NCBI GenBank assembly: GCA_003550325.1
Contig: QKWP01001119.1
Coordinates: 9,264 to 73,263, forward strand
From: Gigaspora rosea
Taxonomy: Eukaryota > Glomeromycota > Glomeromycetes > Diversisporales > Gigasporaceae
Length of the DNA stretch: 64,000 nt
Reading direction: 5' to 3'
How positions within the stretch are numbered: position 1 is the stretch's first letter; each line of letters opens with the position of its first letter. Positions 33,690-46,832 of this stretch are shown piece by piece. Below the pieces are notes generated by a model. That model did no database searches, had not been told where the DNA came from, and was given only the letters and a program-made list of their open reading frames with translations. A program made the translations under genes and the position numbers.

Positions 33690-34860
33690 AAAAAAAGTAT
33701 AATTAGTGTTATTATTATTATTATAAATCTGACAAATTCTTGTTAGCATAGTTAAAAATCGTTTGATTGGTCAATAAAAGTGTGTTACAATTATTGTGAT
33801 AAATAATTTTTAAATATTATTTATGCGAGAACGTATGACGTTGATAAAACGTTGCTATGAAAAATTTTTTTTATTAAATGCTTAAATATGCAAAAAAGAA
33901 ACAAATCAAAGTTTGAAATGTACTAGTAAGATTTGAACCCATTCTGAATTAATATTTTTAACTCTTAACTTGGTCATAATCTATTAAAAATTAACAAATT
34001 GGTGGAATAAAATAATAATTAATTATGTATCATTCCTAATAGAATACTTTAATAATTAATTAATGTACCGTTCTGAATAAAGCCATAGTGTAAAAATATA
34101 GTAGCCTCATTATTACAACTTAATCCGATTGTAAAACCAATTTGTAAGATAAAATTCAAAAAAAAAATAACTTGCACAAAGTTTCTTTAAGAACCCTATT
34201 AAAACCGGTATTCCTCAGGAACAGTACCAACAATCTAATAGGGACTGCATTTTTTCTCAAACCATTCAAAATGTTTTCCTATTATCTTTAAAACTCTAAT
34301 TCAATTTAATAATAATTTCCGATCCACAATTAGATTCAAAATGCCGTTTAAATTCTTTTTCTTCGAAGACACCTATATCCTTTGATAACAACTTTTAATA
34401 CTCTAAATTTTGTAACACAATTTGTAATATTAACTTAGTCTTACTTTTAAATTTTAAGTCGCAGACGTTGCATAACTTTAGACAAAAGTTCTGGTATCAA
34501 ATATACAAAATTTCTCTGCATTTTAGCAACACTGTTATAAAAGTCTCGCCTATTTTGGAATCTTGAAAACTAAGACTCTGTAGAATATAATCGAAACGTT
34601 GTGTAATACTTGTATAAATAATATTTTAAAAACTTGACCAATTAAATAGATTTTTAACCAGGCTCTTATTTCGTTAAATGGGAGCCTCTTAGACACACCT
34701 ATTTCATTTTCTGATTTCAAAATTTTGATACACAAATAAGATTTTTTAAACTCCCATTTATTTCCAAAATATGCTATTATTTCAAATTTTAAAATATTTT
34801 AAAAGTGTCAGAAGGCTTTCAAAGCATCCATATCTTACAGAGGACCTGTTAACACCTAGG
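33690..34860. other. Intergenic stretch downstream of the P450 gene
   Basis: AT-rich DNA with no supported frame. The two AATTAATTAT-type words near 34017 and 34051 and the minus frame at 34550-34735 are low-complexity and not called. Confidence 0.4.
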
Positions 34861-34863
34861 TGT

Positions 34864-35332
34864 TGTTAGACCCAAAATTTGTCCTAATTTTTATTGGTTG
34901 TATATGTCACGAAATATTCGATCGAAAGCCAAGAAATCACGTAAATCACATAGATTGCGTAGATCACGAAGTTCTAACTAATCTATATTATTAGATATAT
35001 TAGATTCGAAGGATATAATTGGTCACGAACTATGTAAAAAATGAAATGTATAAATATTTCTGGTTCCTCCTTGAGAATCGATAGCTGTCTGCTAATAACT
35101 CTTATTTAATAAATAATCGTGTCTTCATACACTGATTAAATAAAAACTAATGCTCGTGTCTTCATACACGTGTAAAACCAAATACAATCGTTAAGCGATT
35201 TAAAACATGATAGCATATAGTTATAGTTTAATTATAAACTTCTTTCATAAAAGCAAAATCACATATATACATCGTTATTCTTTAACCCATCGTTCACTCG
35301 AATTTGTGTAAGAGGTAATTCGAGTGTAACAA
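34864..35332 (+). mobile_element. Possible solo LTR
   Basis: Begins TGTTAGACCCAAAATTTGTC. The same 23-base start occurs inverted at 3126-3148 with one difference, which shows it is a repeat terminus. Downstream are a TATAAATA box (about 35049), AATAAA-type signals near 35110 and an end at GAGTGTAACA, matching LTR logic (TG...CA). I found no 5-bp target duplication and no internal retrotransposon genes, so the right boundary and the class are tentative. The remainder to 36080 is AT-rich without a gene. Confidence 0.35.
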
Positions 35333-36080
35333 TGTCTAGCAATTGCCCGAACTGCTAAGCCTTCCTAATGTTTTCGACAATCGTCCAACAATAATGCCTT
35401 GAGAAGGCATTTAGCAAAGATAAAATAGTGATAAAATTTTTATCATATATATATTGATATCGTAACTGCTATAGTGATCCATTTGAATTTTTTAAAAGGG
35501 TTGCTTAAATTCAGTAACCTTGTAATACTCAATTATATTAGCCCGTTTTAATAAAATTTATTCTAATTTTATTTTATTTAACAATTTTAAAAGGATTGCT
35601 TATTTTCTATATTAGTATTTTGACTTTAAAATTAAAGTATTGCTTACTTTCGGGGATTGCTTGTATTCGGTAGTTGAAATTTTCCTGAATCATCCATCGC
35701 ACCACAACATCCACTGCAACCACAACAACACCTGAATCATCCAATTCGGATCATCCAATGTAGCATGTATCAGAATTTTGTAATTTGCTTTAGTTTCTGA
35801 AGTATCTCATGCCATTTAAAGGGCAATAAATCATTTCATGTCCATTGTTAAAACATAATATACAGTATATAAAATAAAAAGCTTTTTACTTAACGTTGGA
35901 GTAATCATTAATAAATTTGCTTTAAACTATTTTTACATTCTAATTTTTTTTTAAAAAAAAATTTGTCTACTGTAAACTAATATATAAATTTTTATTTGAA
36001 GGAATAAATCATTAAAAGTATCACAATTTGAATAAAAAAATTTTAATGATTTAATTTCAAATATATTCGACTTTAATTTT

Positions 36081-38411
36081 TTATTTATGCTTATCTCTAT
36101 TTGTTAATTTTAATGCAAGAAATGAGAGTATAGCCCATCCCAGTGCAATGTATAAAATATAATATAAACATTTTGGGTAATCATCAAAACTATATGTATG
36201 TCTTAATTCTTCATTTATAATTTCATCCCATCTATTATAAGGAAAAAAATATAGCGGTAAATGTTTTTTTCAAAAAACAAAAAAAAAAAAAACAACTTAT
36301 GACAAATATATACAATCTTGATGATAATTCTTTAAGATACAATGCTTCAACAGTCCACCTTTGTGCCGAAATCTGCAATAATAATATTAATTTTGTTATA
36401 TCATTTAACCTATATTCGAAAGAAACTTGTTAAAATTATAAAAAATATTTATACTATACTTACGTCCCATAACCACTTTAAAGGTTTATAGCTATCATCA
36501 CTATCAACTTCTTCTAATTTAGGTGATTCACCACTTAAAACTAAACCCCAAGCAAGTGCTACTCCTGTGCCAACTAATCCAAACTTTTCTTTTGGAATCA
36601 CAATTGATACAAAATAACCTGTTTATATAAAAAAAAAAAAATTCGAAGCTTATTTTTTGTCACTTAAAATTTAAAATAAAAAAAAAAAATAAAAAATTAA
36701 AATTTTCTCACATACCCATCATCCATGCTGAAATATAATTTAAAAGAATAATAAGATACAATTTATAATAATCTACTTGAAATGGGTAAAATACTATAAG
36801 CGATAATGTGAACATCAAAGCTGCTATAAGTATACGAGGAATATCTATGATAATTTTTGCTAAAAAATATGGTATTGTTTTCATTCCAGCTGAAGTATCA
36901 CGCCAATAAACTACCATTTCATAACCGAATGTCATGCATCCAGCTAAAGAAAAAGAATATTATTAATAATAATATTAATATAAATAAATGTAAACCGAAG
37001 TCAAAGCTTGGATATCATACCACTTATTCCTGCAAATGTTACATCCTAAACAAAAAGATAAGAGATAGATAAACTCTGAAATAGCATTAAAGATAATTAT
37101 AAAAGTGTATACAGTCAAACTTCTCTATAGTCACCTCCTCTATAGTCATAAAATTAATATAATTACAAATATATAAAAAAATATCTCTATATTAGTCACA
37201 CTTCTTCATAATTACAGCTTTTGTATCCCAATGGTATGACTATAGAGAGGTTAGACTGTATATATAAGTTAATTAATTTTTGAACCTGAATAAGGTCGAA
37301 AGGGATTAAGCAAGAGCCCTTAAGAATGTATGGTGTAGTTAAACAGATTTCTTTTGGTATTCTACCCAAATATTCAGAGTTTGAAATCGCAAATGAAACA
37401 AAAACACCACAAAAAAAGATGTAATAATTGGTCAGATAAAAATCGGATTCGACATCTATATGCTTGTAAATAAGCCCTTTCATATAATAATTTAAATGCA
37501 TAAATTGCATTTGGGGTATCCCGAATATTATCACTTCGGCAACAAAAAGCTAATAATAGGCTTTTAATGAATGAAAAGAGTTCTGACATCACATCGATAA
37601 TATAAATGAATAGACTTTTAATCGCACGAAGCCATGTGTTTCTCGATTGTGGTAGTGGCTGGTAAGTTGGCCTTCTGGTGTTTACTTTTCCAGACGCGAT
37701 TTTTAATATAAAATCTGCGGTACTAAAATTCAAATTAAGGAAAAAAAATTTAATAATAATTGAAAAATCCTTTTCAAAATTGTATAAAATAAAATAATAC
37801 CTTTCGTCTAAATTTCTTATACTAGGAGAACGACTATTAAATATTTTATTATATTTCTTGTGTCTCCAAAATATATAGATTGCCCTTTATTGTTTAATAA
37901 CAAAATATCATCAAATGTATTAAGTACTTGTTGAGATGGTGAATGGATAACAGCGACAACTGTTATATTTTGTTTCTCTGCAATATATTTCAACATTGAA
38001 CATATTTCCAATGACATATTTGAGTCAAGACCCGAAGTTGGTTCATCCTAAAATTATATATAAAATTATATATATCTGACAAAAAAAAACAAATTGAATA
38101 GATAGAATTTATTGAATAAATTTAAAAATATTACCAAGAAAAGTACAGATGGTTCAGCAACTAATTCCATTCCAATATTTACACGTTTACGTTCTCCACC
38201 AGAAATGCCACGTTCTTCTATTCAATATTATATTGTTTTTTTCGTTAATATAGTGTTTATTTATTAGTAGTACTACATTAGGCATGTACTGTACCTTCAT
38301 TTCCGATTTTACAGTCCATTTATCTAATTTTAAAAAACTAATTACTTCCATAACTTTTAGTCTTTTATCTTCTAGTGCCATATTGCTTGGTAAGCGCATT
38401 AATGCTGAATG

Positions 38412-38450
<39 letters not shown>

Positions 38451-40185
38451 NNNNTTTTTTTTTAAAAAAAAAAGGAAATGTTTATAATGAATTAAAGAAG
38501 TAAAAGATCCATCCCAATTTTGGCACTTTTGATATTTTATTATTAATTGCAATTGAATATAATTCATATATCATTGTGATATTGTTGACTTACCACCAAA
38601 ATTTCTCGTACTGTCAACTCACGAAGCATTATATCTGTAAAAGAAAATTAGATACGGTTGCTTTAATACGTTGTTGAATATCATAAATCAATCAAGACTA
38701 TAGGCATTTGAGTAAACAACCTTCTTGTGGCACAAAGCCAATAAGTTTTTTATATCTTTTCAATGATCCTACATTACCGTTTACTGTAATAATTAATCAT
38801 AATATAAGTAATAGAATAATAACTAAATTATAAATAATAAAATGTAACTATTTAACTTTTCACTACACCGCTTTTTTTATTAATTTTTCCAGTCAAAAGT
38901 GATAATAAAGTACTTTTACCAGAACCTATTTAATATAAATTGGATAAATACTGTAGTTACTCTAAAAAAATATAATTAAATAAAATATTTTAATAAAAAT
39001 ATTTAATAAAAAACCTGATGGACCCATAACCGCACAAGTTCTTCCATGTCTAAATTCTCCAGTAACTCCCTTGAACAAAAAAAAAATATTATTAAATCAA
39101 AAATTGAAAATTTGTTAAAAAAACTCTTGAATGTACAGTAGAAAAATGTGCATAGAATATACTTACTTTCAAAGCTAAATTACCATTCGGTAGCTCTAGC
39201 GCTAAATTCTCAAACTCTATATCTATTTCAAAAATTCTTGAACCTCTAGCTATGGATCTTCTGGGTTGTGTTTCTTCTTCATCACTTCGTAATGCCCATA
39301 AAAAATATCTATTCATTTCAAGAAATCTTTGTGGATCACGAATAAATGTTCTTTTTCGATAAGTTCTATTATTATCAATCTCTAATACCAAATCTAATCG
39401 TCTTAAACTTTCATAATATTTCACTTTATCTGAATTATCTGCTAATTTTTTATAATGAAAAAACACAAATATAACCATTATAAAAATTAACACTAATACT
39501 GAGACCATGAATTTATTTGGTTTGATTGATCCTGGAGGACAATTTGCAAGGAAGTTACAAGATATTGGGTCAGTAGTTCCAGCAGTACAGAAAGAACCTA
39601 AAAAATGAAAAGTATTATAAGAATTTGTTGAAGTAAGAATTATTTTATATTTTACAAATTTACCTTCGGGGCACAAGAAAATGTTTTTTGCATCTTCAGA
39701 ACAATAATAACCTTCGCAACAATATATGGGTTGTGCTATTGTTATGGAAAAAATTTATTATGAATTTTTTATAATTATCATGTGATTTGCTATAGAATAA
39801 CTAACCAGAATTTTCAGGGCAAAAGAATCCAGGCGAGCATTTAAATTTATCTTTTTTATTAGGGCAAAAATAACTATAAAAAGGAGACAAAAAATTTTAG
39901 CGTTGTAATAATAACAAAAATGATACTACGATTAACTTGATCGATTACCCAGTAGGACAATCCCAAGTAATTAAGTGACCATTGATAACGACATAATCTT
40001 CAGGTCGAGGAGTTGAGATGTAATAGCATTTTTCGTTTTTGATATTACTCTAATAAAAATTATGTCAAAAAAGATGAATGAATACACTTTAATCATAACC
40101 AGAAACTCGCCTCTGTATTTTGATAAGTTTTATTCTTCAATAATGAAGAATAAAACATAGGGTCTAATAATGAATACACGTCCAT
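36081..40185 (-). CDS. ABCG-type half transporter with Cys-rich N-terminus (18 exons, five 1-bp indels)
   Basis: Minus-strand exons, 5' to 3': 40185-40111, 40049-39949, 39873-39806, 39735-39664, 39597-39167, 39069-39015, 38925-38857, 38783-38721, 38634-38594, 38411-38295, 38217-38135, 38047-37801, 37722-37286, 37045-37021, 36943-36716, 36618-36464, 36372-36314, 36231-36081. Domains in order: a cysteine-rich extracellular part ([36 protein letters not shown]), one membrane helix ([18 protein letters not shown]), the nucleotide-binding domain with Walker A GPSGSGKST (split by an intron), signature ISGGERKR and Walker B/D-loop [13 protein letters not shown], then the ABC2 membrane domain ([17 protein letters not shown]) and C-terminal KLTNRDKHK. 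This is the plan of fungal Adp1/ABCG24-like transporters, which probably dimerise to export lipids or other hydrophobic cargo. Five one-base length changes in A/T runs (near 38320, 37840, 37546, 37503, 37414) break the frame; intron phases agree only if all are corrected, giving about 825 residues. The start is uncertain: the ATG used is weak and a signal-peptide exon may be missing. Confidence 0.85.
37112..37258. mobile_element. Mariner-like MITE inside an ABCG intron
   Basis: The terminal inverted repeats CAGTCAAACTTCTCTATAGT and (reversed) CAGTCTAACCTCTCTATAGT bound 147 bp, flanked by TA duplications at 37110-37111 and 37259-37260. TA target and CAGT ends fit pogo/Tc1-mariner derivatives. 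It lies in the intron between the 37045 and 37286 exon edges and leaves both splice sites intact. Confidence 0.75.
38412..38469. other. Homopolymer tract with assembly gap
   Basis: A long poly-T run, interrupted by four N at 38451-38454 and followed by poly-A, fills part of an ABCG intron. It marks an unresolved assembly join, and the true intron length is unknown. Confidence 0.9.
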
Positions 40186-42000
40186 TGATTAATACATTTC
40201 CATTGATTCCTAAAGTTTAGTTTAAATATAGCAAACTAAGTAAAGTATATATGATGCAATAAAGAGCTTTATATATATTCAGATAAGAACTTGAGGCAGA
40301 AGACCATTATCAAAAAAAATAAAACATTATTGCATTGACACATCTACATATCCGTAGAACAAGTATCTGAAGTTGTCGAATCTGAATATTCATAATAAAA
40401 GTTTGACTTATTTTTACCACAAATCAGGTAATCTCAATAAACGAGGTTTCCAAAGTGGTAATACATTCTGTGCATTTATGTATATTGTCATGAAATAACC
40501 TTTTTTTTTTTTTTTTTTTGGAGATTGGAAAGCAAAAGGCTAAAGGTGCAGACATATTTACGTAATAAAGTCGTAACTTTCAGAACTTAATTACTCAATT
40601 TGTCAAATCAGCTTTTAAATAGGTCATAACTAATGACGCACCTTTACCTATGACTGACTATTAAATTCATCACAAAGCCAATCGGGAAAGTGCATCTTCT
40701 TCCGCTCCATGAAATATTATTGGATTATAGCAAGATTTACCAGTATAAAACAATATTACTTGATTATCATTATAATGAAGCAGATAATTACTATAAAGAT
40801 ACTAACATATACAGAAATCGTGAAATAATGAACATGTGCGTTGGTTCGAAATTGAATTTTTTTAACATTGTTTCAGAAATAATAAGCACATATCATATCA
40901 GCAGACTTGCAAGATAAGAATAATCATGTTTAAATTTGATCCTTATCTCATATGAGTAAGTTCATCTGATTTATTAATAATTTTTATTTAATTTTACATT
41001 ATTTAACGGTTTAAAGTACTTTTTTTTTTTTAAAAAAAAAACAAGAATTCCATAACTAAAAAGCTAGCTTAGCAGTGACTTGCTGCTGAAAAGTTATTAT
41101 ATTGGCTTTTTTTTTAAACGGATGAGACATTACAGTGACATTACTAATTGGTTTTTCTAGCTTTTTTAAAAAATAATTTAAACCGTATAAATAATTAAAT
41201 AGAAATTATTAGTCTATCAGATCACTATGAACCCTTATCGCGTTATCGTTATTTACGATAATTGTATCCATAATAGGAAAAAATGGGATTATCTGCTGTG
41301 CGCTATATCAAGGTAGGACGAAAGTATAGAAAACCTTAAACTGTAGTTCGGGACCTTAAGGATTCGCAATTGTAGATCGTGACTTGAAATTCGATGAATG
41401 CCATGAATAATAAGAGTATGGTTCATTCCTCATATATACTGTGTATAGCTCATTTCTTTTTTTATATTAATTACTCTCATTAAATTAAATTACCCTTAAG
41501 ATCCATTGTTCACGAACTAGCATCACTAAGTATATTGTTACATAAAGCTATATAGAAATTTTACATAAATTATATTTAAAAATTATACATAGATCTATAA
41601 ACCCAATGTATACTTACATATAATTATTGTCACGGGCTAAACGTGTTATTTCGAAATTGGGCGCAGTAAAATCCGATGATCATTAAATTTATACTACGCC
41701 ACATTTCATGTGACATCCGGCTATGTAATGTGGGTGATTTAGTATATCATGCCTGATACACATGGCATGTTAAAGTCGGGTGAGATAAATAACGTATGAT
41801 TTTAGTTTAATAAAGCATCGCAGTTTTTTTAATATTCAGAAAAGTATAAAAAAGAAGTTGTTTCGCTCTTAAAGATCAATCTTCGGATTATCTATAGTTA
41901 AATTCAATAAAGTATATAATAAACTCAGACTATATTAATACATAAGCTACTTTATACTAAATCGGGTTAAATCCCCAAGTCACGCCTCTGGCGAACTGCC
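40186..42000. other. Upstream flank of the ABC gene, no supported gene
   Basis: Contains poly-T at 40501-40519 and a T10A10 run at 41021-41041. A 75-codon plus frame at 40690-40917 has no family resemblance. The segment GTGTTATTTCGAAATTGGGC at 41642-41661 resembles repeat words at 55.6 kb. Confidence 0.4.
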
Positions 42001-42094
42001 TTCTTATCATCATTTGCATAAAATATTGTCCATATCCCCCGTAACATTATAAATAATATTTAACAGTTATATATCTAAAATTTAAACTATAAAA

Positions 42095-43420
42095 ATGTTA
42101 TAATTAGAGTTAGGGTTAAAATTAGAATTGGTGTTAATGTAAAATTATGAGATAAGCATTATTAATTAGTAACACAACATGGTTACCCTAGTAAAATTTT
42201 GAGATATTGACTATTTCTTTCCTTAAAATTTCTATAAAAATTTATTTAAATTTTATAATATATAAAGGTTATATAATTATATATAAGTTAGAAAAAAACT
42301 AATCATACACAGGGTGTTTGAAACATAGATATAATTTTTATATAAACTAAAATTTTTTAAAAATAATTATGATTAAAGATTAAAGTTAGGCAATATTAAG
42401 TTAGAAGGTGTATTTTATATAAAATTAGATGATGAACTTTTACTTAGAAATATAAAGCTAGTTTTCATAATAAAATTTTGTTTTGAAGATTTTTGTTTTT
42501 TCTTAATTTTTTCTTTAGTTTTGTTAAACAAGATCCTACAATCTAATTAGTTCTGCATATAATGAAGTTAAATCATTCCAGAGGCAAATTAGCAATAGTC
42601 AATGATTTTTATTAAAATAAAAATAAATTTGATTAATATTAGGATTAGGGGTAAGACAAAGGATAAGATATAATAGTTTATATCAAAATTTTACAAGAAA
42701 ATTTTTTCTTAGAGCTCAATGATTGTTTTTTAATCAAAATTTTATGATATAATTAATTTTGTTTTTTTATATTTGTTGTACAAAAAATAATTTGCATACT
42801 GTATTTAATTTTATATTTTGATATAATATAGTGTTCAAACCTATAAAAAGATAAAAATGCTCTTCTCTATAAGTTATTAACATATAAAATTTATATAAAA
42901 TTTTGAAATAATTTATACATTGCATGTACATTTGCCACAAATCATAAAATCAGATATAATTAAAATTAAAACAATTAAAATAACCTATTTTTTTATTGAT
43001 TAGGATTAGAATAGGGTTAAAATTGTATGTATGGGCTAAAAAAAGATTTTAAAATTTTGCAAGAAATTTTTTTGTTAGACTCAAAGAGTAGTTTTATATA
43101 TTTAATTTAAGTTATAGATAATTTTTAACAAATTTAATTTTTGTTTTAAATTTTTTATTGTGTAATATTATACTAGGACCTGAATAATCTATATGATATC
43201 ATATTTGAAAAATTGCTAATACAGGTCCTTTTTAAGAAAGGTTATATCTGAAAAATAATAAAAAGTAGGTATTGGGTAAAAAGGTTATATTTGAAAACAG
43301 CTAATTACTTACTAAATAGAGTATATTTGAAATTACGCTAATATGATAAGTATTATAAATATTATATTTGAAATGTGCTAATAAAAAATATAAAATAAGT
43401 TAACACTTTTTTTTTAAAAA
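42095..43420 (+). repeat. Cluster of ATTAGGGTTA-type dispersed repeats
   Basis: Several diverged copies start with a TTAGGGTTA- or TTAGGATTAGG-like word (42113, 42641, 43001) and are followed by a CAAAATTTTGCAAGAAA-like and TTAGACTCAA-like block. An inverted relative lies at about 49190-49270. The 42165-42208 part matches 8645-8688. From about 43190 a TTATATTTGAAA word recurs four times. No coding potential. The rest to 44283 is AT-rich without features. Confidence 0.45.
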
Positions 43421-44287
43421 AAATAATTTTTTTTTAGATAATAAATTAGTTTTTTTTTTAAAAAAAACAAATTGGTTGTTTTAGAAAATGGTAGAGGTTT
43501 TTTTTAACAATTTTGAAATTAAATTTTTTTAATTCATTACAATAGAAAAGCATATTGAAATTGCAAGAATATAAAGATGAAAGTTAATAAAATAAATATT
43601 TTTTTATACTAAGTATTGCATGGCTAGTAGTATACTTTTGGGTAAAATTATGCTAGCAAAAGTAAGTTCTAGAATGGTCAAGTGTTTTTTACTAAAAAAT
43701 TATCTGTTATAGATCTAAAAAATTTAGTATTTGGCAAGGTTTAGGACAAGTTTTTACTAGATATTATGATGTTTTATTTTTACTTTTTTTTTCTAATAGG
43801 AGAAGCAAATTAAAATTTTGTACAAAAAATTTAAAGACAAAATTAAAGATTTTATACTATTGATTACAAGATTTACTAGCTGTAAAAGTTATGAACCAAA
43901 TAGTATTTTTTACTCTGACTATAATAAATATTTACTTGCTGTATACAAGTATTGTATAAAATTTTTATTTGCTATAAATTCTCTTTTATAATATTAAAAA
44001 GGTTATGGGTTTTATAAAAATTTATCAGAGCCATCATTACTAACAAAGACTATTCATTAAATTCATATGACCAGGCAGCTAAGATGAAAGTTCTAGTTTG
44101 CCAAACTCATAAACTGATAAAAGTATTTTGTACAAAGTAGAGTACAAAAAAAAGAACTTGCAGAAGGCTCTACTAATAAACAAATGAAGTTGGTAATTGA
44201 AATAAAAAGCAATAATAAGGATAAAAATGAGTTTTTTTTATTTTTATAGTTGTTTAATTATTACAATCTTGTAAAATTATAACTTAA

Positions 44288-45748
44288 TGGGTATCTGTAA
44301 GCTGTACTAAATTTAGTACAAAAAGCTTAATTTAGTACAGTTAAAAAACTAAAATGTTGAAAAAATTTTATTATTAACCTTATATCAAATTTTTATAATA
44401 GATAAATATATATCTATTTAGTCTATTTGTAATTTTAGAAGTATACTTTTTTGATAAAATTTAAATTTATTAACTCAGAAATGAATTTAAAAATAAAAAA
44501 TTATTAAAAATTATTAAATTCTAATATAAATTTTTTTACTTATTATAATAAAATTTAAAAATTTTAATATAAAATTTTAATAAACTATTTTTAATATAAA
44601 ATAATTAATAAAAATTAATTTTTTTTTATAAAATATTTTTAATATTTTATAATAATTTATACTAAAATTAAATTTTTAAACTAAAAATTTTTATTAAAAA
44701 ATTTAATTAATTTTTAAAGCTTTAAATTAATCTATAATTATAAAAATATTTTATTAAGATAATAGCTAAAAATTTTAATCTAAGTTTGTAGAGCAGTTTT
44801 TCTGATTCTAATGACAATAAAATCATTAAATTTGACCAAAAACTCACTAAAATACAAATATTTTTATACTTAATTTATATAATTATACGTAGGGTTCCTC
44901 AAATTCAAATTAAATCAAATATTGGATCAATTTGAATTTGATCAAATCAAATTGATCCTGATTTGAATTTGATTTGATTCAAATATTTGAATTTGAATTT
45001 GATTTGAATTTGAATTTTTAATAGTAATTTTCAAATCAAATCAAATATTTGTCAAATATAGTCAAATTTGAATTTGAATTTGATCAAATATTTGATTCAT
45101 ATATTTGAAGATCAAATCAAATTGCGGAACCCTAATTATACGTATATATATATATATATTCATAAAAATATATAATTATTTGAACTAAAATCAATATATT
45201 TTATAAAATTTTTATTAAAATTGAATAAATTTATTTTTACTATAATAGCTTTATAACTGGTTAAAATTTAATATATATTAGCTTAATAAAATTTTTTAAT
45301 CTTAATTTATTTTTAACCTTTTAAATTAAATTTACTATAAATTTACTATAAATTTATAAGTAAATTTAGCCATTTTTGGATTTGTACTATCTAATAACAA
45401 ATCTATTAATTTAATTTTAATAATTTTTTTTATAATTTAAAATCAAATATAGATTAAAAACAATATAAATTTTTATTAATTTTATTATTAAATAATAGAT
45501 TTATATTTTTAAATATTTTTTAAATGCTGTACTAAATTTAGTATGGCAAGTTTTGCAATTTGTAATTTTCATTTAAAGCTAATTTATGCCAAATTTTTAT
45601 AAATAACTTTTGCTAAAATTTTATATAGAAAAAATATAGGTATTAAAGAATAATTTAGCAAAGTTTAAAGTAAAAATTATTATTGGTTGCTATAATATGA
45701 TTTTTTTAATTTGTACTAAATTTAGTACAAAGCGCTTACGGATACCCA
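44288..45748. mobile_element. 1.46-kb TTAA-flanked TIR element
   Basis: The ends TGGGTATCTGTAAGC and (reversed) TGGGTATCCGTAAGC are each followed inward by the palindrome GTACTAAATTTAGTAC, which recurs within 50 bp of the left end, imperfectly near 45533, and at the right end. TTAA borders both sides (44284-44287, 45749-45752). No transposase frame exists; the interior is extremely A/T-rich and hosts a nested hAT-type element at 44890-45134. A segment at 44787-44840 resembles the interior of the TTAA element at 2.2-2.7 kb. Confidence 0.65.
44890..45134. mobile_element. 245-bp hAT-type MITE with perfect 8-bp target duplication
   Basis: The element runs from TAGGGTTCC to GGAACCCTA and is flanked by ATTATACG on both sides (44882-44889, 45135-45142). 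An 8-bp duplication and TAGGG-type ends are diagnostic of hAT transposons. The interior consists almost wholly of CAAATTCAAATT / AATTTGAATTTG words in both orientations, so the single strand could fold into alternative hairpins. Confidence 0.8.
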
Positions 45749-46832
45749 TTAACTATATTGTCACAAATTAGATAACAAATTATTATACTTTTATATTAAC
45801 ACTTTTATTTATTTAATTTTAAAAATATTGTAAAAATATTTTATTAATATAATAAAATTTTATTTTCTTACAAGCTTAGAACTAGAGTTAAAATGATTAA
45901 AATCTTGAGATTTTTTGAATCCTGTAATTGGGTTTTAATGATTTAGAATACAAATATTTTGGTAGTTGGTTTTGTAAAAATGAACATGTAAATCAAAAGT
46001 TATTTACTATTGAATTTTTAATAATATATTATAATAATCTGCTAATATGTACTACATTATTTTTAAGAATAATTGTTATTGGTGCAGAGTGCACTATGTG
46101 CACTCTATAGTAACAAATACAAAAAATGATTAAAGGTTTTTATTATTAGTTTTTTTGGTAGTCTTTTTTTTTTTTTTAGAGAGAGCATTAGAGAAAAATA
46201 TTGTTCTTGATTTATTCTAAAATAATAAATTACTACTGTTCTTGATCATGTTAGGTTATGATACAATAACTTATTAAAATAATTTTAACTTAAATTATAA
46301 GTAATTTTGATTAAAAATATTTTTAGTATATTTATAACCACTATTTATTATTATAAGTAAATTATTATTTAGAATCTATTACAATGTAAATATTATAAAA
46401 ACATTTTAAAACTTTATATACTGTACTAAAGTTTAAGCATCAAAAGAAATTGCAATTTTTTAGACTATCCTATAATGCAAAATTAGTATTTGGAGCATAT
46501 ATAGTGCTCTAAAATGCAATTTTTTATCATGTTATAGTTATATGATTTTTAGTGCTCCAATATTGTTAGTTTTTAATAATTTGAATATTTTTTAACTATA
46601 AGTATTTTTTAGCCTTAATATATCATGAAAATCTTTTTAATAAAAGTTCTTTTTTATTTAAGTTGTTATAATTTTGAATAAAATATATTACAATACTCCC
46701 TTCCTAAACTGATATGCATGGTGGCCAGCTTTTGTATCATTTTTGAGAGGTTATTAGTTTTGAAATACTAATAATCTACTAGTTATATAGTTATAAACAA
46801 ATATAATTGGCTAACTTTATTATATATATATA

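Noticed and set aside
38284-38487. 67-codon plus-strand frame with poly-F and X residues
   Set aside because: It is antisense to an ABC exon and runs through the poly-T tract and the N gap.
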